Below the pieces are notes generated by a model. The model saw only the letters and a program-made list of their open reading frames with translations, ran no database searches and had not been told where the DNA came from. From an uncultured Solimonas sp. (GTDB lineage: Bacteria; Pseudomonadota; Gammaproteobacteria; Nevskiales; Nevskiaceae), in NCBI GenBank assembly GCA_946478985.1, contig CAMLDZ010000001.1, positions 1 to 64,000 on the forward strand: a stretch of 64,000 nt of DNA, given 5' to 3'. Shown here piece after piece: positions 8,693-17,411 of this stretch. The position numbers and the translations under genes were made by a program. Numbering within the stretch: position 1 is the first letter of the stretch; each line of letters opens with the position of its first letter.

Positions 8693-9565
8693 TCAAGCCC
8701 CGTGATCGACGAGGGTGACGATCGCCGAGCGCCGGCCTTCGCGGATCGACAGCTCCAGGCGACCGCGGCCGCGGTAGACGAATCGCACGCCGTCCGCGGT
8801 GGGCTCGGCATAGAAAGCCTGCAGCAGCGTCGGCGGCACCGGTGCGACGAGCCGGGCACCGGCGACGCGGATCGCCGCGCGCGACGGATCGCCGGACTCG
8901 ACCACCAGCGTCGGCCGCACGTCTCCCCAGCGGATCATCGCGGTATAGACCTGCGCGCTCTGGCGGGCGAAGTCGGTATGGACCAGCGTGCCGCCGGAGC
9001 CTTGCGCCAGCAGCCGGGCGATGTCCGGATCGAGCCGGCGCGGAATGTCCTGCGGATCTTCGAGGCCGGCGGCGGTGACCGGGGCTGCGCCGGCGGCACG
9101 CGCACCGCCAGTGCCGGAGGACGAGGCGATGCGACTCGTAGCTTGCGATGCATTGCGCCCGCGCCGCTCAGCCGTCAGACCGTTGACGACCGGATCGTAT
9201 TTGCGGCTGCGCTGCTCGAATACATAAGCCGGATCATCCTCGAACTGGTGGGTCTTGCCCGCGCGCCGGCCATTCACGATCTGATCGGACTCGTCGACGA
9301 TGCTGCGCTCGAAGCGCTTGATGCCCTCGAAGCCGGATGAGGTGCCGGCGGCTGTCGAGGCAGACGCATGGCCGCCGGATGCAGATACGCCGCTCTCGGA
9401 CGCCGGCATGTCCGGCGCATCGTCCAGCACGGCCACCACGCCGCGCTCCTTGACGATGGCGGGGCGCTCCAGCGCCTGCGGGCGCAGGCCAGGATCGAAA
9501 GCCAGGCGCGCGGCGGCGGCGGCGGCGACGATCAGGGCTCCACCGATCAGCAGCACTTTGCTCAT
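8693..9565 (-). CDS. Membrane-anchored protein of unknown function
   Basis: I do not recognise this 290-residue protein. The N-terminus MSKVLLIGGALIVAAAAAAR is a single hydrophobic helix that could be a signal anchor. Residues about 45-185 are Ala/Ser/Gly-rich and charged, likely disordered, and carry repeated basic-acidic clusters (KRFERSIVDESDQIVNGRR, HQFEDDPAYVFEQRSRKYD). The last 90 residues look like a compact beta-rich domain ending in RLELSIREGRRSAIVTLVDHG. It is the second gene after trhO on the minus strand (12-bp gap) and may be co-transcribed with it. Codon use matches the surroundings. Confidence 0.7.
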   Translation of the reverse strand: MSKVLLIGGALIVAAAAAARLAFDPGLRPQALERPAIVKERGVVAVLDDAPDMPASESGVSASGGHASASTAAGTSSGFEGIKRFERSIVDESDQIVNGRRAGKTHQFEDDPAYVFEQRSRKYDPVVNGLTAERRGRNASQATSRIASSSGTGGARAAGAAPVTAAGLEDPQDIPRRLDPDIARLLAQGSGGTLVHTDFARQSAQVYTAMIRWGDVRPTLVVESGDPSRAAIRVAGARLVAPVPPTLLQAFYAEPTADGVRFVYRGRGRLELSIREGRRSAIVTLVDHGA

Positions 9566-9577
9566 GCCTTCGGCACC

Positions 9578-10462
9578 TCAGTCGGCATCGACATCACGCG
9601 CGCGCTGTGTGCGGCGCATCTGCAAGGCGGCGCGGCGCTGCGGGCTCATGCCTGCAACGCAATGCGGACAGTGGACGCCGGGATCGTACGCGGCAGACGC
9701 CTGTTCCGCCGCCGTCAACGGCTCGCCGCAGGCCTCGCAACGGCAGGCCTGCCCCGGCGCCAGGCCATGGCCGACGGCGACGCGCTCGTCGAAGACATAG
9801 CACTCCCCCCGCCACAGGCTTTGTTCCGGCGGCACCACTTCCAGATATTTGAGAATGCCGCCGCGCAGGTGAAAGACCTGCTCGAAACCCTGCTCGCGCA
9901 GGTAGGCCGTGGCCTTCTCGCAGCGGATGCCGCCGGTGCAGAACATCGCGATCGGCCGCTGCTCCTGGCCCCGCAGTTCGCGCTGCACATAGTCCGGAAA
10001 TTCGCGAAAGCTTTGCGTCCGCGGCGACACGGCATTGCGGAAGCTGCCGATCTTCACCTCGTAGTCGTTGCGCGTGTCGACGACCAGAACATCGGGATCA
10101 TCCAGCAGCGCATTCCACTGCTCGGGTTCGACGTAGGTGCCGGCCAGTTTCAGCGGATCCACGCCGGGCACACCCATCGTCACGATCTCGCGCTTGAGCT
10201 TGATCTTCAGCCGCTTGAACGGCTGCGCCTGCGCCGGCGACTCCTTGTGCTCAAGGGCAGCAAGCCGTGGATCGGCGCGCAAGTGCGCCAGCACGGCGTC
10301 AATGCCTTCGCGCGTGCCGGCAATGGTGCCGTTGATGCCCTCGCCGGCCAGCAGCAATGTGCCGCGGATGCCGGCCTGCACGCACAGCGCATGCAGCGGC
10401 TCGCGCAAGGCAGCGCAATCCGGCAGGCGGGCGAAGTGGTACAGCGCGGCGACGACGAACAC
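9578..10462 (-). CDS. trhO: TrhO, tRNA uridine(34) hydroxylase (rhodanese domain)
   Basis: The 294-residue protein matches TrhO (formerly YceA), which hydroxylates U34 of a set of tRNAs in the route to 5-carboxymethoxy- or 5-methoxyuridine. Seen here: the N-terminal acylphosphatase-like region ([19 protein letters not shown]), then a rhodanese domain with VDTRNDYE and the loop [10 protein letters not shown] carrying the conserved Cys (about C175), and a C-terminal Cys-rich zinc-like segment (CRCEACG and CPHC). The start is a GTG; the family usually starts right at this alanine/valine-rich strand, so it is accepted. The 188 bp upstream to the divergent permease gene is very GC-rich and holds only imperfect GC palindromes. 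Confidence 0.95.
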   Translation of the reverse strand: MFVVAALYHFARLPDCAALREPLHALCVQAGIRGTLLLAGEGINGTIAGTREGIDAVLAHLRADPRLAALEHKESPAQAQPFKRLKIKLKREIVTMGVPGVDPLKLAGTYVEPEQWNALLDDPDVLVVDTRNDYEVKIGSFRNAVSPRTQSFREFPDYVQRELRGQEQRPIAMFCTGGIRCEKATAYLREQGFEQVFHLRGGILKYLEVVPPEQSLWRGECYVFDERVAVGHGLAPGQACRCEACGEPLTAAEQASAAYDPGVHCPHCVAGMSPQRRAALQMRRTQRARDVDAD

Positions 10463-10650
10463 AGCGATCGACTCGAAGTATCAGCGGGGGCGCATTGTAA
10501 AAGCTTGGCCGGCCGGAGGGGCCCCGAGCCGCGGGCCCGGGCCGAGCGCGACGGGCCGCCGCCCGCGCCCGAACGCAAGCCCGTCATTCAGGCCGCTGCA
10601 AGCGCCGCTGCGATTTGCTGCGGCTTGCCCATCCACCGTCGCCGGCCCGC

Positions 10651-11775
10651 ATGACTCCCGAACCGCTGCCCATACGTAGACGTCAGGAACCGTTTCGCGG
10701 GCTGCGCATCGGCATCACCATACTGGCGGTCGTGGCTTTGCTGGCCGGCATCAAGCTGGCGGCTGCGGTACTGGTGCCGGTGGTGCTGGCGATCTCGCTG
10801 AGTTACGTGCTGATGCCGCTGGTCGCCGGCCTCAAACGCGCACTGCGGCTGCCGGAATCGATCGGTGCCTTCGTCGCGCTCGCCGTGTTCGTGGCGACCC
10901 TCACGGCCGGCGCCGTCGTCCTGCAGCCGCGGGCAACGGCGCTGCTCGATACGGTGCCCAAGGTCACGCAGCGGCTCGGCCGGGTGCTGCACGGCACGGC
11001 GCTGGATCGCACCAGCGCGATCCGCAAGCTGACCACCGCCGCCGAGGCCCTGGACAAGGCGGCGCAGGCCGGCGGCCCGGCGGCCGCGCCCCCTGCCCCT
11101 GCGCCAGGCATGCGCGACCACCTGCTGTCAGCCGGCAAGGCCACGCTCAAGGGCCTCGGCCAGGCCGTGATCGTGCTGGCCCTGAGTTATTTCCTGCTGG
11201 TGTCGGGCCATCGCTTCAAGAACAAGCTGGTCCGCATCAGCGGCGCCTCGCTCAGCGAGAAGAAACTCACCGTGCAGATCCTCGACGAGATCGATCTGCA
11301 AATTCAGCGCTATCTGTCCATCCAGATCGGCACCAGTGCGCTGGTCGGCGTGGCGACCGGGCTGGCCTTCTTCGTACTGGGCTTCGACAACGCGCTGTTC
11401 TGGGGAGTGGCCGCCGGCATCCTGCATCTGGTCCCCTACGTCGGCGCGACCGTGGTGGTGGTCGTGTCGGCGATGTTCGCTTACCTGCAGTTCAACAGCG
11501 TCGAAGCCGCCTTGCTGGTCGGCGGCACGGCCTTGGCGATCGCCGGCGTGGTCGGCTTGCTGATGGTGCCGTGGCTGACCGAGCGGGTCGGCCGCATCAA
11601 TGCCGTGGCGACCTTCTTCAGCCTGCTGTTGTGGGACTGGTTGTGGGGCATTCCCGGCCTGCTGCTGGGCATTCCGATCATGATGGCCTTGATGTCGGTC
11701 TGCGCGCGCATCGACTCGCTGCGGCCGGTCGCGGAGCTGCTCGGTGCCGAAGGGACCCGAGCCACGTCGCGCTGA
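10651..11775 (+). CDS. AI-2E family transporter (PerM/DUF20-type permease)
   Basis: The 374-residue inner-membrane protein has the AI-2E exporter family layout: two or three N-terminal transmembrane helices (LAGIKLAAAVLVPVVLAISLS), a long periplasmic amphipathic region (about 95-165), then a block of five or so helices with the conserved GIPGLLLGIPIMM near the C-terminus. Members include PerM and YdgG/TqsA, proposed to export autoinducer-2, and relatives now viewed as ion antiporters, so the substrate is open. The ATG at 10651 precedes a basic stretch (PIRRRQEPFRG) fitting an inside N-terminus; an upstream TTG at 10615 was not preferred. It converges on the last bcs-operon gene with a 7-bp gap. 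Confidence 0.9.
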   Translation: MTPEPLPIRRRQEPFRGLRIGITILAVVALLAGIKLAAAVLVPVVLAISLSYVLMPLVAGLKRALRLPESIGAFVALAVFVATLTAGAVVLQPRATALLDTVPKVTQRLGRVLHGTALDRTSAIRKLTTAAEALDKAAQAGGPAAAPPAPAPGMRDHLLSAGKATLKGLGQAVIVLALSYFLLVSGHRFKNKLVRISGASLSEKKLTVQILDEIDLQIQRYLSIQIGTSALVGVATGLAFFVLGFDNALFWGVAAGILHLVPYVGATVVVVVSAMFAYLQFNSVEAALLVGGTALAIAGVVGLLMVPWLTERVGRINAVATFFSLLLWDWLWGIPGLLLGIPIMMALMSVCARIDSLRPVAELLGAEGTRATSR

Positions 11776-11782
11776 AGCCGTC

Positions 11783-12223
11783 TTACTCCGCCCACAACGG
11801 CGGCGGATCGGGCAGCTGCGTCGGCGCATCACGCACCGGCACCGCATCGCGCAAGTGCACAGCGTTGGCGCCGATGCGCGAGGAGATCCACTCGCGCAGC
11901 TTGCTGCGATTGTCGAGGATGATCGGCTGCTCGGGCGCCAGCCGCGCGGCACGATCGAGCAGCTGCAGCGCGGTGTAGACATCGCCGCCGCGCGCCTTGG
12001 CGACGGCGAGGTTGTTGAGCTGCACCGGGTCGAACGGGTTTTCGCCGACGCTGCCCTCCAGCGTCGCGACCGCGGAATCGACGCGGCCGGATTCCAGCAG
12101 CTGCTGCAGCGCCGGCATGCTCGGCCTGTCGACCGCCCGCTCGGCCTGGCCCTGCGCCTGGGCGGGGGCGGCACCGGCCAGCAGCGGCGTCAGCACCGCG
12201 GCGAGAACGATCAGCTTCTTCAT
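11783..12223 (-). CDS. Small secreted TPR-like protein coupled to bcsC
   Basis: The 146-residue protein has a clear Sec signal peptide (MKKLIVLAAVLTPLLAGAAPAQA) and a mature part with TPR-like helices. PALQQLLESGRVDSAVATLEG, FDPVQLNNLAVAKARGGDVY and ALQLLDRAARLAPEQP fit about two repeats. A short Pro-rich end LPDPPPLWAE follows. Its start overlaps the bcsC stop as ATGA (12220-12223), so it is translationally coupled and is the last gene of the cellulose operon. It is not one of the named Bcs accessory proteins that I recognise. A periplasmic role beside the BcsC TPR scaffold is an inference from position and fold. Confidence 0.75.
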   Translation of the reverse strand: MKKLIVLAAVLTPLLAGAAPAQAQGQAERAVDRPSMPALQQLLESGRVDSAVATLEGSVGENPFDPVQLNNLAVAKARGGDVYTALQLLDRAARLAPEQPIILDNRSKLREWISSRIGANAVHLRDAVPVRDAPTQLPDPPPLWAE

Positions 12224-15200
12224 GGCAGCGGCCCCTTGAACACGCCGGGAATCAACGGTTCGGACGGCGGCGCCTGCACGCCGGTGAAGTAGTAGCGCAG
12301 GAAACCCATCAGGATCAGCTCTTCGAAATCCCGCGCGTTGTCGGCGCTGAGCGTGCCGCCGAGTGACAGATGCGGCGTCAGCCGGTACTGCGCGGCGCCG
12401 CCGAAGCGATAGCTCAGGCCGCTGTTCTTCTGCGAGCCGTAGCCGGTCGGGATGTTGGCGGCCGGCTCGAATTCCGCCAGCGCCTCGACTTCGTCCTGCA
12501 GCGCCTGGCGCCCGGGGAACAGCGGCATGCCGTCCTCGCGGAAGCTCTGGATGCCCAGGGCGATGTCGAGCCGGTAACTCAGATCATTGCGGCGGCCGGT
12601 GAACGAGGTCGGCACGGTGATCGCGCCGAAGTACTCGGGGCTGAAATAGCCGCCGTGGCCGAGCGTGTAGTAGCGCAGGTTCTTGTCGTAGCTGAACGTG
12701 GTGATGTTGAGGCCGACGGTCAGCGTGTTGTTGGCGCCCTGGTAGGCCCGCACGAACAGGCCGCCGCCAAGCTCCATCTGCGAGTTCTCTTCGACGTTGC
12801 GGCCGGTGATGGAGTAGTAGCCACCGTTGCCGTAAAGGCCGTAACCGCCGAAGTCGTAGGCCAGATCGACGCGCGCGCCGCTGCGCGTGACGCCACCCCA
12901 GTCGCGGCCGGTCAGCGGATCGAAGGCGCCGGCGTAGGACAGCAGGCTGTCGGTGATGGCGCGTCGCGACACGTCCAGCGCCAGGCTCAGATCGCCGAAG
13001 CTCGGCGTCCACAGCAGGCCGCCGACGATGCTCTCGATCTGGAAGCCCAGCGGCGTGGTGCCGATGTCGACGGTGAAGCTGCCGAGCTTGTAGGCGCCGG
13101 AGACGGCGATGCCGCTATCGGACTGGTCGAGCGCAGGCGTCTCGCCGTCCAGCTCGCCGCGCGTCAGCGCCAGCGTGCCATAGCGCAGCAGGTTGATGCC
13201 GGAGACGTTGCCGGCGTCGAGATAGACCGGGCGGATGCGCAGGCCGACGCGGCCGGCCCGGCGCATGCGGCTGCTCCAGTCGATCGGCGTTTCCAGGTCG
13301 AACAGCCGCGACAAGCCCGCCTCGCCGTCGCGGTTGCGGCTCTGGAACAGGCCTTGTCCCCAACCGCTGACTTCGGCTTCGAGACGGTCGATCGGCAGCA
13401 CGCGGGTCGGATCGTACGGCGCGATCCACTGCGAATCCGCCGCCGGCACGCGCGTGCGGCCATCGCTGAAGCGCGTTTCATTGCGCGGCTCGGCGGCCTT
13501 TGCATCGCTTTGCGTAGCACCGCTGAACGGCGCGGCCGAAGGCTGTACCCCGGCCGCCGGGCTACGCGCGGCCGACGGCAGCGGCGCCAGGCTGCCGCCT
13601 TCCGGCGCGCGCGGCAGCAGCGGGCCGATCGGCACGTCCTCGCTCTTTAGCGAATCGCGGATCGGGTCCGGCAGCAGGCTGCCGCTGCCGGACGCCGGAT
13701 CGATCAGCAGCAGATCCGGCGGCGCGGCACCGTAGGCGTCCTGCTGGTGCACCAGCAGATCGGCCTCGCGGTAGTGGCCCAGCGCCTCGGCTTTGCGGCC
13801 GCGCTGGTCGGCCAGCCGCGCGGCGGCGCGGTGCGCGGCGACCGGATCGGAGCCGCGCTGGAAGGCCTGATCGATCCAGCGCGCAGCGTTGTCCTCGTCC
13901 TTGGCCGCGAGCGCCGAGTCGATCGCCGCAAACAGCACTTCGTCGCTCGGCTCGCCCTTGGCGGATTCCTGCTTGAGCAGCGCCTTGCCGATCGCCAGCG
14001 ACTTCTCCGGCTCGCCGGCCGATGCGAACAGCCGCGACAGCGCCATTTGCACGCGCGGCTGGTCCGGATAGCGGGCGACGACTTCACGCAGCTGCCGGTA
14101 GGCAGCGGCGTAATTGCCGCGCTCGCGCTCGCGGTCGGCGAGCTTGATGCGGTAGCCGACGATCAGGTCTTCCAGCGTCCTGGCCTGCAGCGGCGACAGC
14201 CCGCCGCGCTGGATCAGCGTGGTGCTGACCGCCTCGAACTCGGCGTCCTGGTCGATCTGCAGCAGCAGCGCCGCGTACTGGATGCGGTCGTCGGCGGACG
14301 GCTCGCCGCGCGCCGCGAAGCTCTTGCGCAGCACCGCCACCGCGCGCGCCGGATCGCCCAGCGCGGCCCAGCCCTGCGCCAGCGCGCTGGCCAGCTGCGG
14401 ATCGTCGCCGGCAGCATTGACGGCGGCGCCGAGCCATTCGGCGGCCTGGCCCGGATCGCCGCGCTGTGCGGCCAGCGTGGCGCGCTGCACCTGATAGCGG
14501 ACCCAGGCCTCGCGCTGCAGCTTGCGCGCGTCGGCGACGCGATCGGCCGGCGGAATCTGTTCCAGCGCCACCAGGGTCTCGTACCAGCGCTGCGATTCGG
14601 CGAACGAATAGGCCTGCGCCAGATGCGCCTGGGCGCCGTCGCCGGCGACTTCGGTCAGCGCGCTGAGCAGCGATTCGGCCTCGGCGTCGCGGCCGATGCG
14701 GCGGTACAGGCGGGCCAGATCCAGGCGCACCCAGGGTGATTCCGGCGCCGTCACCAGCGCGTCGCGCAGCAGGCGCTCGGCCTCGTCGTTGCGGCCGGCG
14801 CGGACCATGGCCGCGGCCTGCTGCCGCGAGATCTCGGCCTGCTCGCCGCGCAGCTCGACCTTGGCCGATTCCGGCGCCGCCGCGAGCAGGGTACCCGCCT
14901 CGGCGCTGCGACCGCTGCGCATCAGGATGCCGGCCAGGCCGGTCAGCAGCTCCGGCTGCTGCGGGTACTTCGCCAGGCCGGCGCGCAACTGCTGCTCGGC
15001 CAGCTCCGGTTTGTTGTTCTCCAGCAGCACCGTGGCGTAGGCGCGGAGCACGGTGGGATCGGCGCCGCTGGCTGGCGGCTCGCCGACGGCGGCGCCGTAG
15101 CGCAGCTCGGCAGTGGCCAGGTCGCCGGCCTCGTAGGCGCGCTCGCCTTCGCGGGCGCGGCTCCAGAAGCGCGCCGTGCGCTGCGCCTCGCGGTAGCGCG

Positions 15201-16257
15201 AAGCCAGCGCGGGTTTGCGCCGCACGGCATCGTCGAGCAGGCCGGTGGCGTCGTTGAAGCGTTGCTGGCGCAGGCGGATCAGGCCCAGGCCGGCGCGTGC
15301 GTCGGCATTGCCGGGATCGCGGGCGAGAATGCGCTCGAAGCCGTTTTCGGCGCGGTCCAGCTCGCCGGCGTCGAGCGAGCGGAAGGCGCGCGCCAGCTCG
15401 GCGCCGGCGGCCTCGCTGGCCTGCGCGGCGGCGGCGTTGGCGCCAGCCTCCTTGAGCGAGGCCTGCTTGCGGCTGAGCTCGGCATCGCTGCCGACGGTCT
15501 GCAGGTAGTCCTGATACAGCGGCTCGTCACCGGGTCGCGCTTCCAGCCAGATCAGCGCCTGCCGCCAGGCGGCGCGCGCCTCGTTGCCGAGCTTGGGGTC
15601 GTCGCGCAGACCCTGCAGCCGGCGGATGCCATCGCGACGGCCGGCAGGGCGGTAGGTGAGCACACGCGCGTACGACAGCTCGAAGCGGCTGTCGCCGGCA
15701 TTGCGCTGCGCCAGCGCGCCGAGCGCGTCGCGGGCATTTTCGTAGCGGCCGTCGACGCCGGCCATGGTCTCGTAATACTCGAGCGCGTCGGTGTCCTTGG
15801 CGGGCGCTCCGCCGTAGGCTTCCTCGTAGACCTTCAGGGCGTCCGCGCCGCGGCCCTGGCGGCCCAGCGAGCGGGCACGGCTGATCGCCGCCTCGCCCTC
15901 GCCTGCCATCTGCTTGCGCGCCTGGTCGAGCAGCGGCGAGTTCGGCGCCGCCTTGCGCAGGCGCTCCAGGTACTCCTGCGCCTCGGCGTGGTTGCCGGCC
16001 TGCTCCTCGAGCGCCGCCAGGCGCGCCAGCGCCTTGGCATTGTCGGCGTCCGACTGCAGCACGCGCTTCCAGCTGTCGCGGGCCAGTTCCGGGCGCTGCT
16101 TGGCGTCCCAGAACTCGGCCTGCTGCACCAGCTGGCTGACGGCGGCGTTCTGCGCGCGGGCGATGCCCGGGTCCAGCGCCATGGCCATCACGACACCCAG
16201 ACCGAGCGCCGCGCCGGCGTGCCGGGCCGCTCCTTTCATTCCGCCTTTCATTGCCAT
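12220..16257 (-). CDS. bcsC: BcsC, cellulose export TPR scaffold and outer-membrane porin
   Basis: The 1345-residue protein is the outer-membrane secretin-like subunit of the Bcs machine. It has an N-terminal signal peptide (cleavage likely near GIARA-QNA), then a long array of TPR repeats (about residues 35-850), a Pro/Ser-rich linker (about 860-930), and the C-terminal BcsC beta-barrel domain (about 940-1325), which starts near PYDPTRVLPIDRLEAEVSGWGQ. The final barrel strand is followed by about 20 residues (TGVQAPPSEP and on), an extra tail beyond the usual aromatic terminus. The first ATG overlaps bcsZ by 10 bases; internal in-frame ATGs at 16251 and 16239 are possible starts. The stop overlaps the downstream TPR gene. 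Confidence 0.97.
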   Translation of the reverse strand: MAMKGGMKGAARHAGAALGLGVVMAMALDPGIARAQNAAVSQLVQQAEFWDAKQRPELARDSWKRVLQSDADNAKALARLAALEEQAGNHAEAQEYLERLRKAAPNSPLLDQARKQMAGEGEAAISRARSLGRQGRGADALKVYEEAYGGAPAKDTDALEYYETMAGVDGRYENARDALGALAQRNAGDSRFELSYARVLTYRPAGRRDGIRRLQGLRDDPKLGNEARAAWRQALIWLEARPGDEPLYQDYLQTVGSDAELSRKQASLKEAGANAAAAQASEAAGAELARAFRSLDAGELDRAENGFERILARDPGNADARAGLGLIRLRQQRFNDATGLLDDAVRRKPALASRYREAQRTARFWSRAREGERAYEAGDLATAELRYGAAVGEPPASGADPTVLRAYATVLLENNKPELAEQQLRAGLAKYPQQPELLTGLAGILMRSGRSAEAGTLLAAAPESAKVELRGEQAEISRQQAAAMVRAGRNDEAERLLRDALVTAPESPWVRLDLARLYRRIGRDAEAESLLSALTEVAGDGAQAHLAQAYSFAESQRWYETLVALEQIPPADRVADARKLQREAWVRYQVQRATLAAQRGDPGQAAEWLGAAVNAAGDDPQLASALAQGWAALGDPARAVAVLRKSFAARGEPSADDRIQYAALLLQIDQDAEFEAVSTTLIQRGGLSPLQARTLEDLIVGYRIKLADRERERGNYAAAYRQLREVVARYPDQPRVQMALSRLFASAGEPEKSLAIGKALLKQESAKGEPSDEVLFAAIDSALAAKDEDNAARWIDQAFQRGSDPVAAHRAAARLADQRGRKAEALGHYREADLLVHQQDAYGAAPPDLLLIDPASGSGSLLPDPIRDSLKSEDVPIGPLLPRAPEGGSLAPLPSAARSPAAGVQPSAAPFSGATQSDAKAAEPRNETRFSDGRTRVPAADSQWIAPYDPTRVLPIDRLEAEVSGWGQGLFQSRNRDGEAGLSRLFDLETPIDWSSRMRRAGRVGLRIRPVYLDAGNVSGINLLRYGTLALTRGELDGETPALDQSDSGIAVSGAYKLGSFTVDIGTTPLGFQIESIVGGLLWTPSFGDLSLALDVSRRAITDSLLSYAGAFDPLTGRDWGGVTRSGARVDLAYDFGGYGLYGNGGYYSITGRNVEENSQMELGGGLFVRAYQGANNTLTVGLNITTFSYDKNLRYYTLGHGGYFSPEYFGAITVPTSFTGRRNDLSYRLDIALGIQSFREDGMPLFPGRQALQDEVEALAEFEPAANIPTGYGSQKNSGLSYRFGGAAQYRLTPHLSLGGTLSADNARDFEELILMGFLRYYFTGVQAPPSEPLIPGVFKGPLP

Positions 16258-17408
16258 GAGGGAATCACTTTGCCGTTGGCATCGAACCGGTAGCGCCGGT
16301 CGGCGTAGCCTTTGCCGAAGAGGACGAGGACCTGGTCATAGTATCGGGCCGGTTTTCCATAAAGCCCGCTGACGCGCGTGGCTTCGAGTTGTTCGCGCGC
16401 ACGGGCGTAGCCGGACTCATCGCCGAGCGCCTGCAGGAACGGCAGCATCGCCGCAACAAAGCCGGGCGGCGCATTGCCGGTGATGCCGCTGTTGCCGACA
16501 GTCCAGTGCTCCGGGATGCGTTGCAGTTCGACCGTCATCTCGCGGAACGCGCGCAGTGCGCGGCGCAACTCCCAGGTCTGCGCATCGGCGTCGAGCGCCA
16601 CCGGACCGCCGGAAAACCCGGCCCACAGATAGACACGGATCGCGTCGTAGCTGCCGGCACCGCCGGTCTGCGCGTCGACGATGATGCGATCGCTGTGCCA
16701 GACGCTCCAGTCCGGCACACGGCCGAGCGGGGCGATCTGCGGCAGCAGACGCACGAAGTCGGCGATCAGCCGGCCCCACGGCCCCTGCGGATCTTCGAGC
16801 TGCAGCGCCCGCAACTGCAGGCCGACGTAGTAGCTGGGATTGAAACGCACGCCGCCGTCGGCGCCAACGAAGCCCTGCGGCCCAGGCAGCAGCAGCGCCG
16901 GTCCGCCCGGCAGCAGCACCACCTCGCGTGCCTTGATCTGCGCCAGCATCGCCTGCGCGGTCTTGCGGTACTCCGGCAGCTGCCACAGCCGCGCCGCCTC
17001 GAACAGCGTGTAGGCGATCCACAGATCGGCGTCGCTGGCCGGATTGGGGTCGAGAATGCCCCAGGTGCTGTCCTCGCGCTGGCCCCACAGCCAGGCGGGC
17101 AGGTTGTTGCGCAGATCGCCCTGCGCGAGGTTCTTCTCGGTCCAGTCCAGCAGCTGCGCAAAGCGCTGGCGGTCGTTGGCGACCAGCGCGAAGAACAGCG
17201 CATACGCCTGCCCTTCCGACACCGTGCGCGCCTTGTCGGTCCAGTCGATGACGCGGCCCTGGGCGTCGATGAAGGCCTCGTCGAACGCGCGCCAGTCATC
17301 CCAGTCGACCGGCGCCGCCGCGCCGGCCGCCGCGGCTGGCGAAAGGCCCAGCAGCGACCACAGCAGGGCGACCAGCCCTCCGAGACGACGCAGGCGGCGC
17401 GCGGGCAT
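16248..17408 (-). CDS. bcsZ: BcsZ, periplasmic endo-beta-1,4-glucanase (GH8)
   Basis: This 386-residue GH8 cellulase of the cellulose operon trims the nascent glucan in the periplasm. The signal peptide is at residues 1-30 (hydrophobic core VALLWSLLGLSPAAAA). Family motifs: the catalytic-acid segment RTVSEGQAYALFFAL with E65, NNLPAWLWGQ, NPASDADLWIAY (conserved Asp residues 126 and 128), FNPSYYVGLQL, and the C-terminal DQVLVLFGKGYADRRYRF. It lies 3 bp after bcsB and overlaps bcsC by 10 bp. The order B-Z-C is common in betaproteobacterial and gammaproteobacterial bcs operons. Confidence 0.96.
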   Translation of the reverse strand: MPARRLRRLGGLVALLWSLLGLSPAAAAGAAAPVDWDDWRAFDEAFIDAQGRVIDWTDKARTVSEGQAYALFFALVANDRQRFAQLLDWTEKNLAQGDLRNNLPAWLWGQREDSTWGILDPNPASDADLWIAYTLFEAARLWQLPEYRKTAQAMLAQIKAREVVLLPGGPALLLPGPQGFVGADGGVRFNPSYYVGLQLRALQLEDPQGPWGRLIADFVRLLPQIAPLGRVPDWSVWHSDRIIVDAQTGGAGSYDAIRVYLWAGFSGGPVALDADAQTWELRRALRAFREMTVELQRIPEHWTVGNSGITGNAPPGFVAAMLPFLQALGDESGYARAREQLEATRVSGLYGKPARYYDQVLVLFGKGYADRRYRFDANGKVIPSWQ

Positions 17409-17411
17409 CGC

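Noticed and set aside
10463..10650. GC-rich palindromes between trhO and the AI-2E permease gene
   Set aside because: They are imperfect, lack T runs and fit random GC-rich sequence; no terminator or operator claimed.
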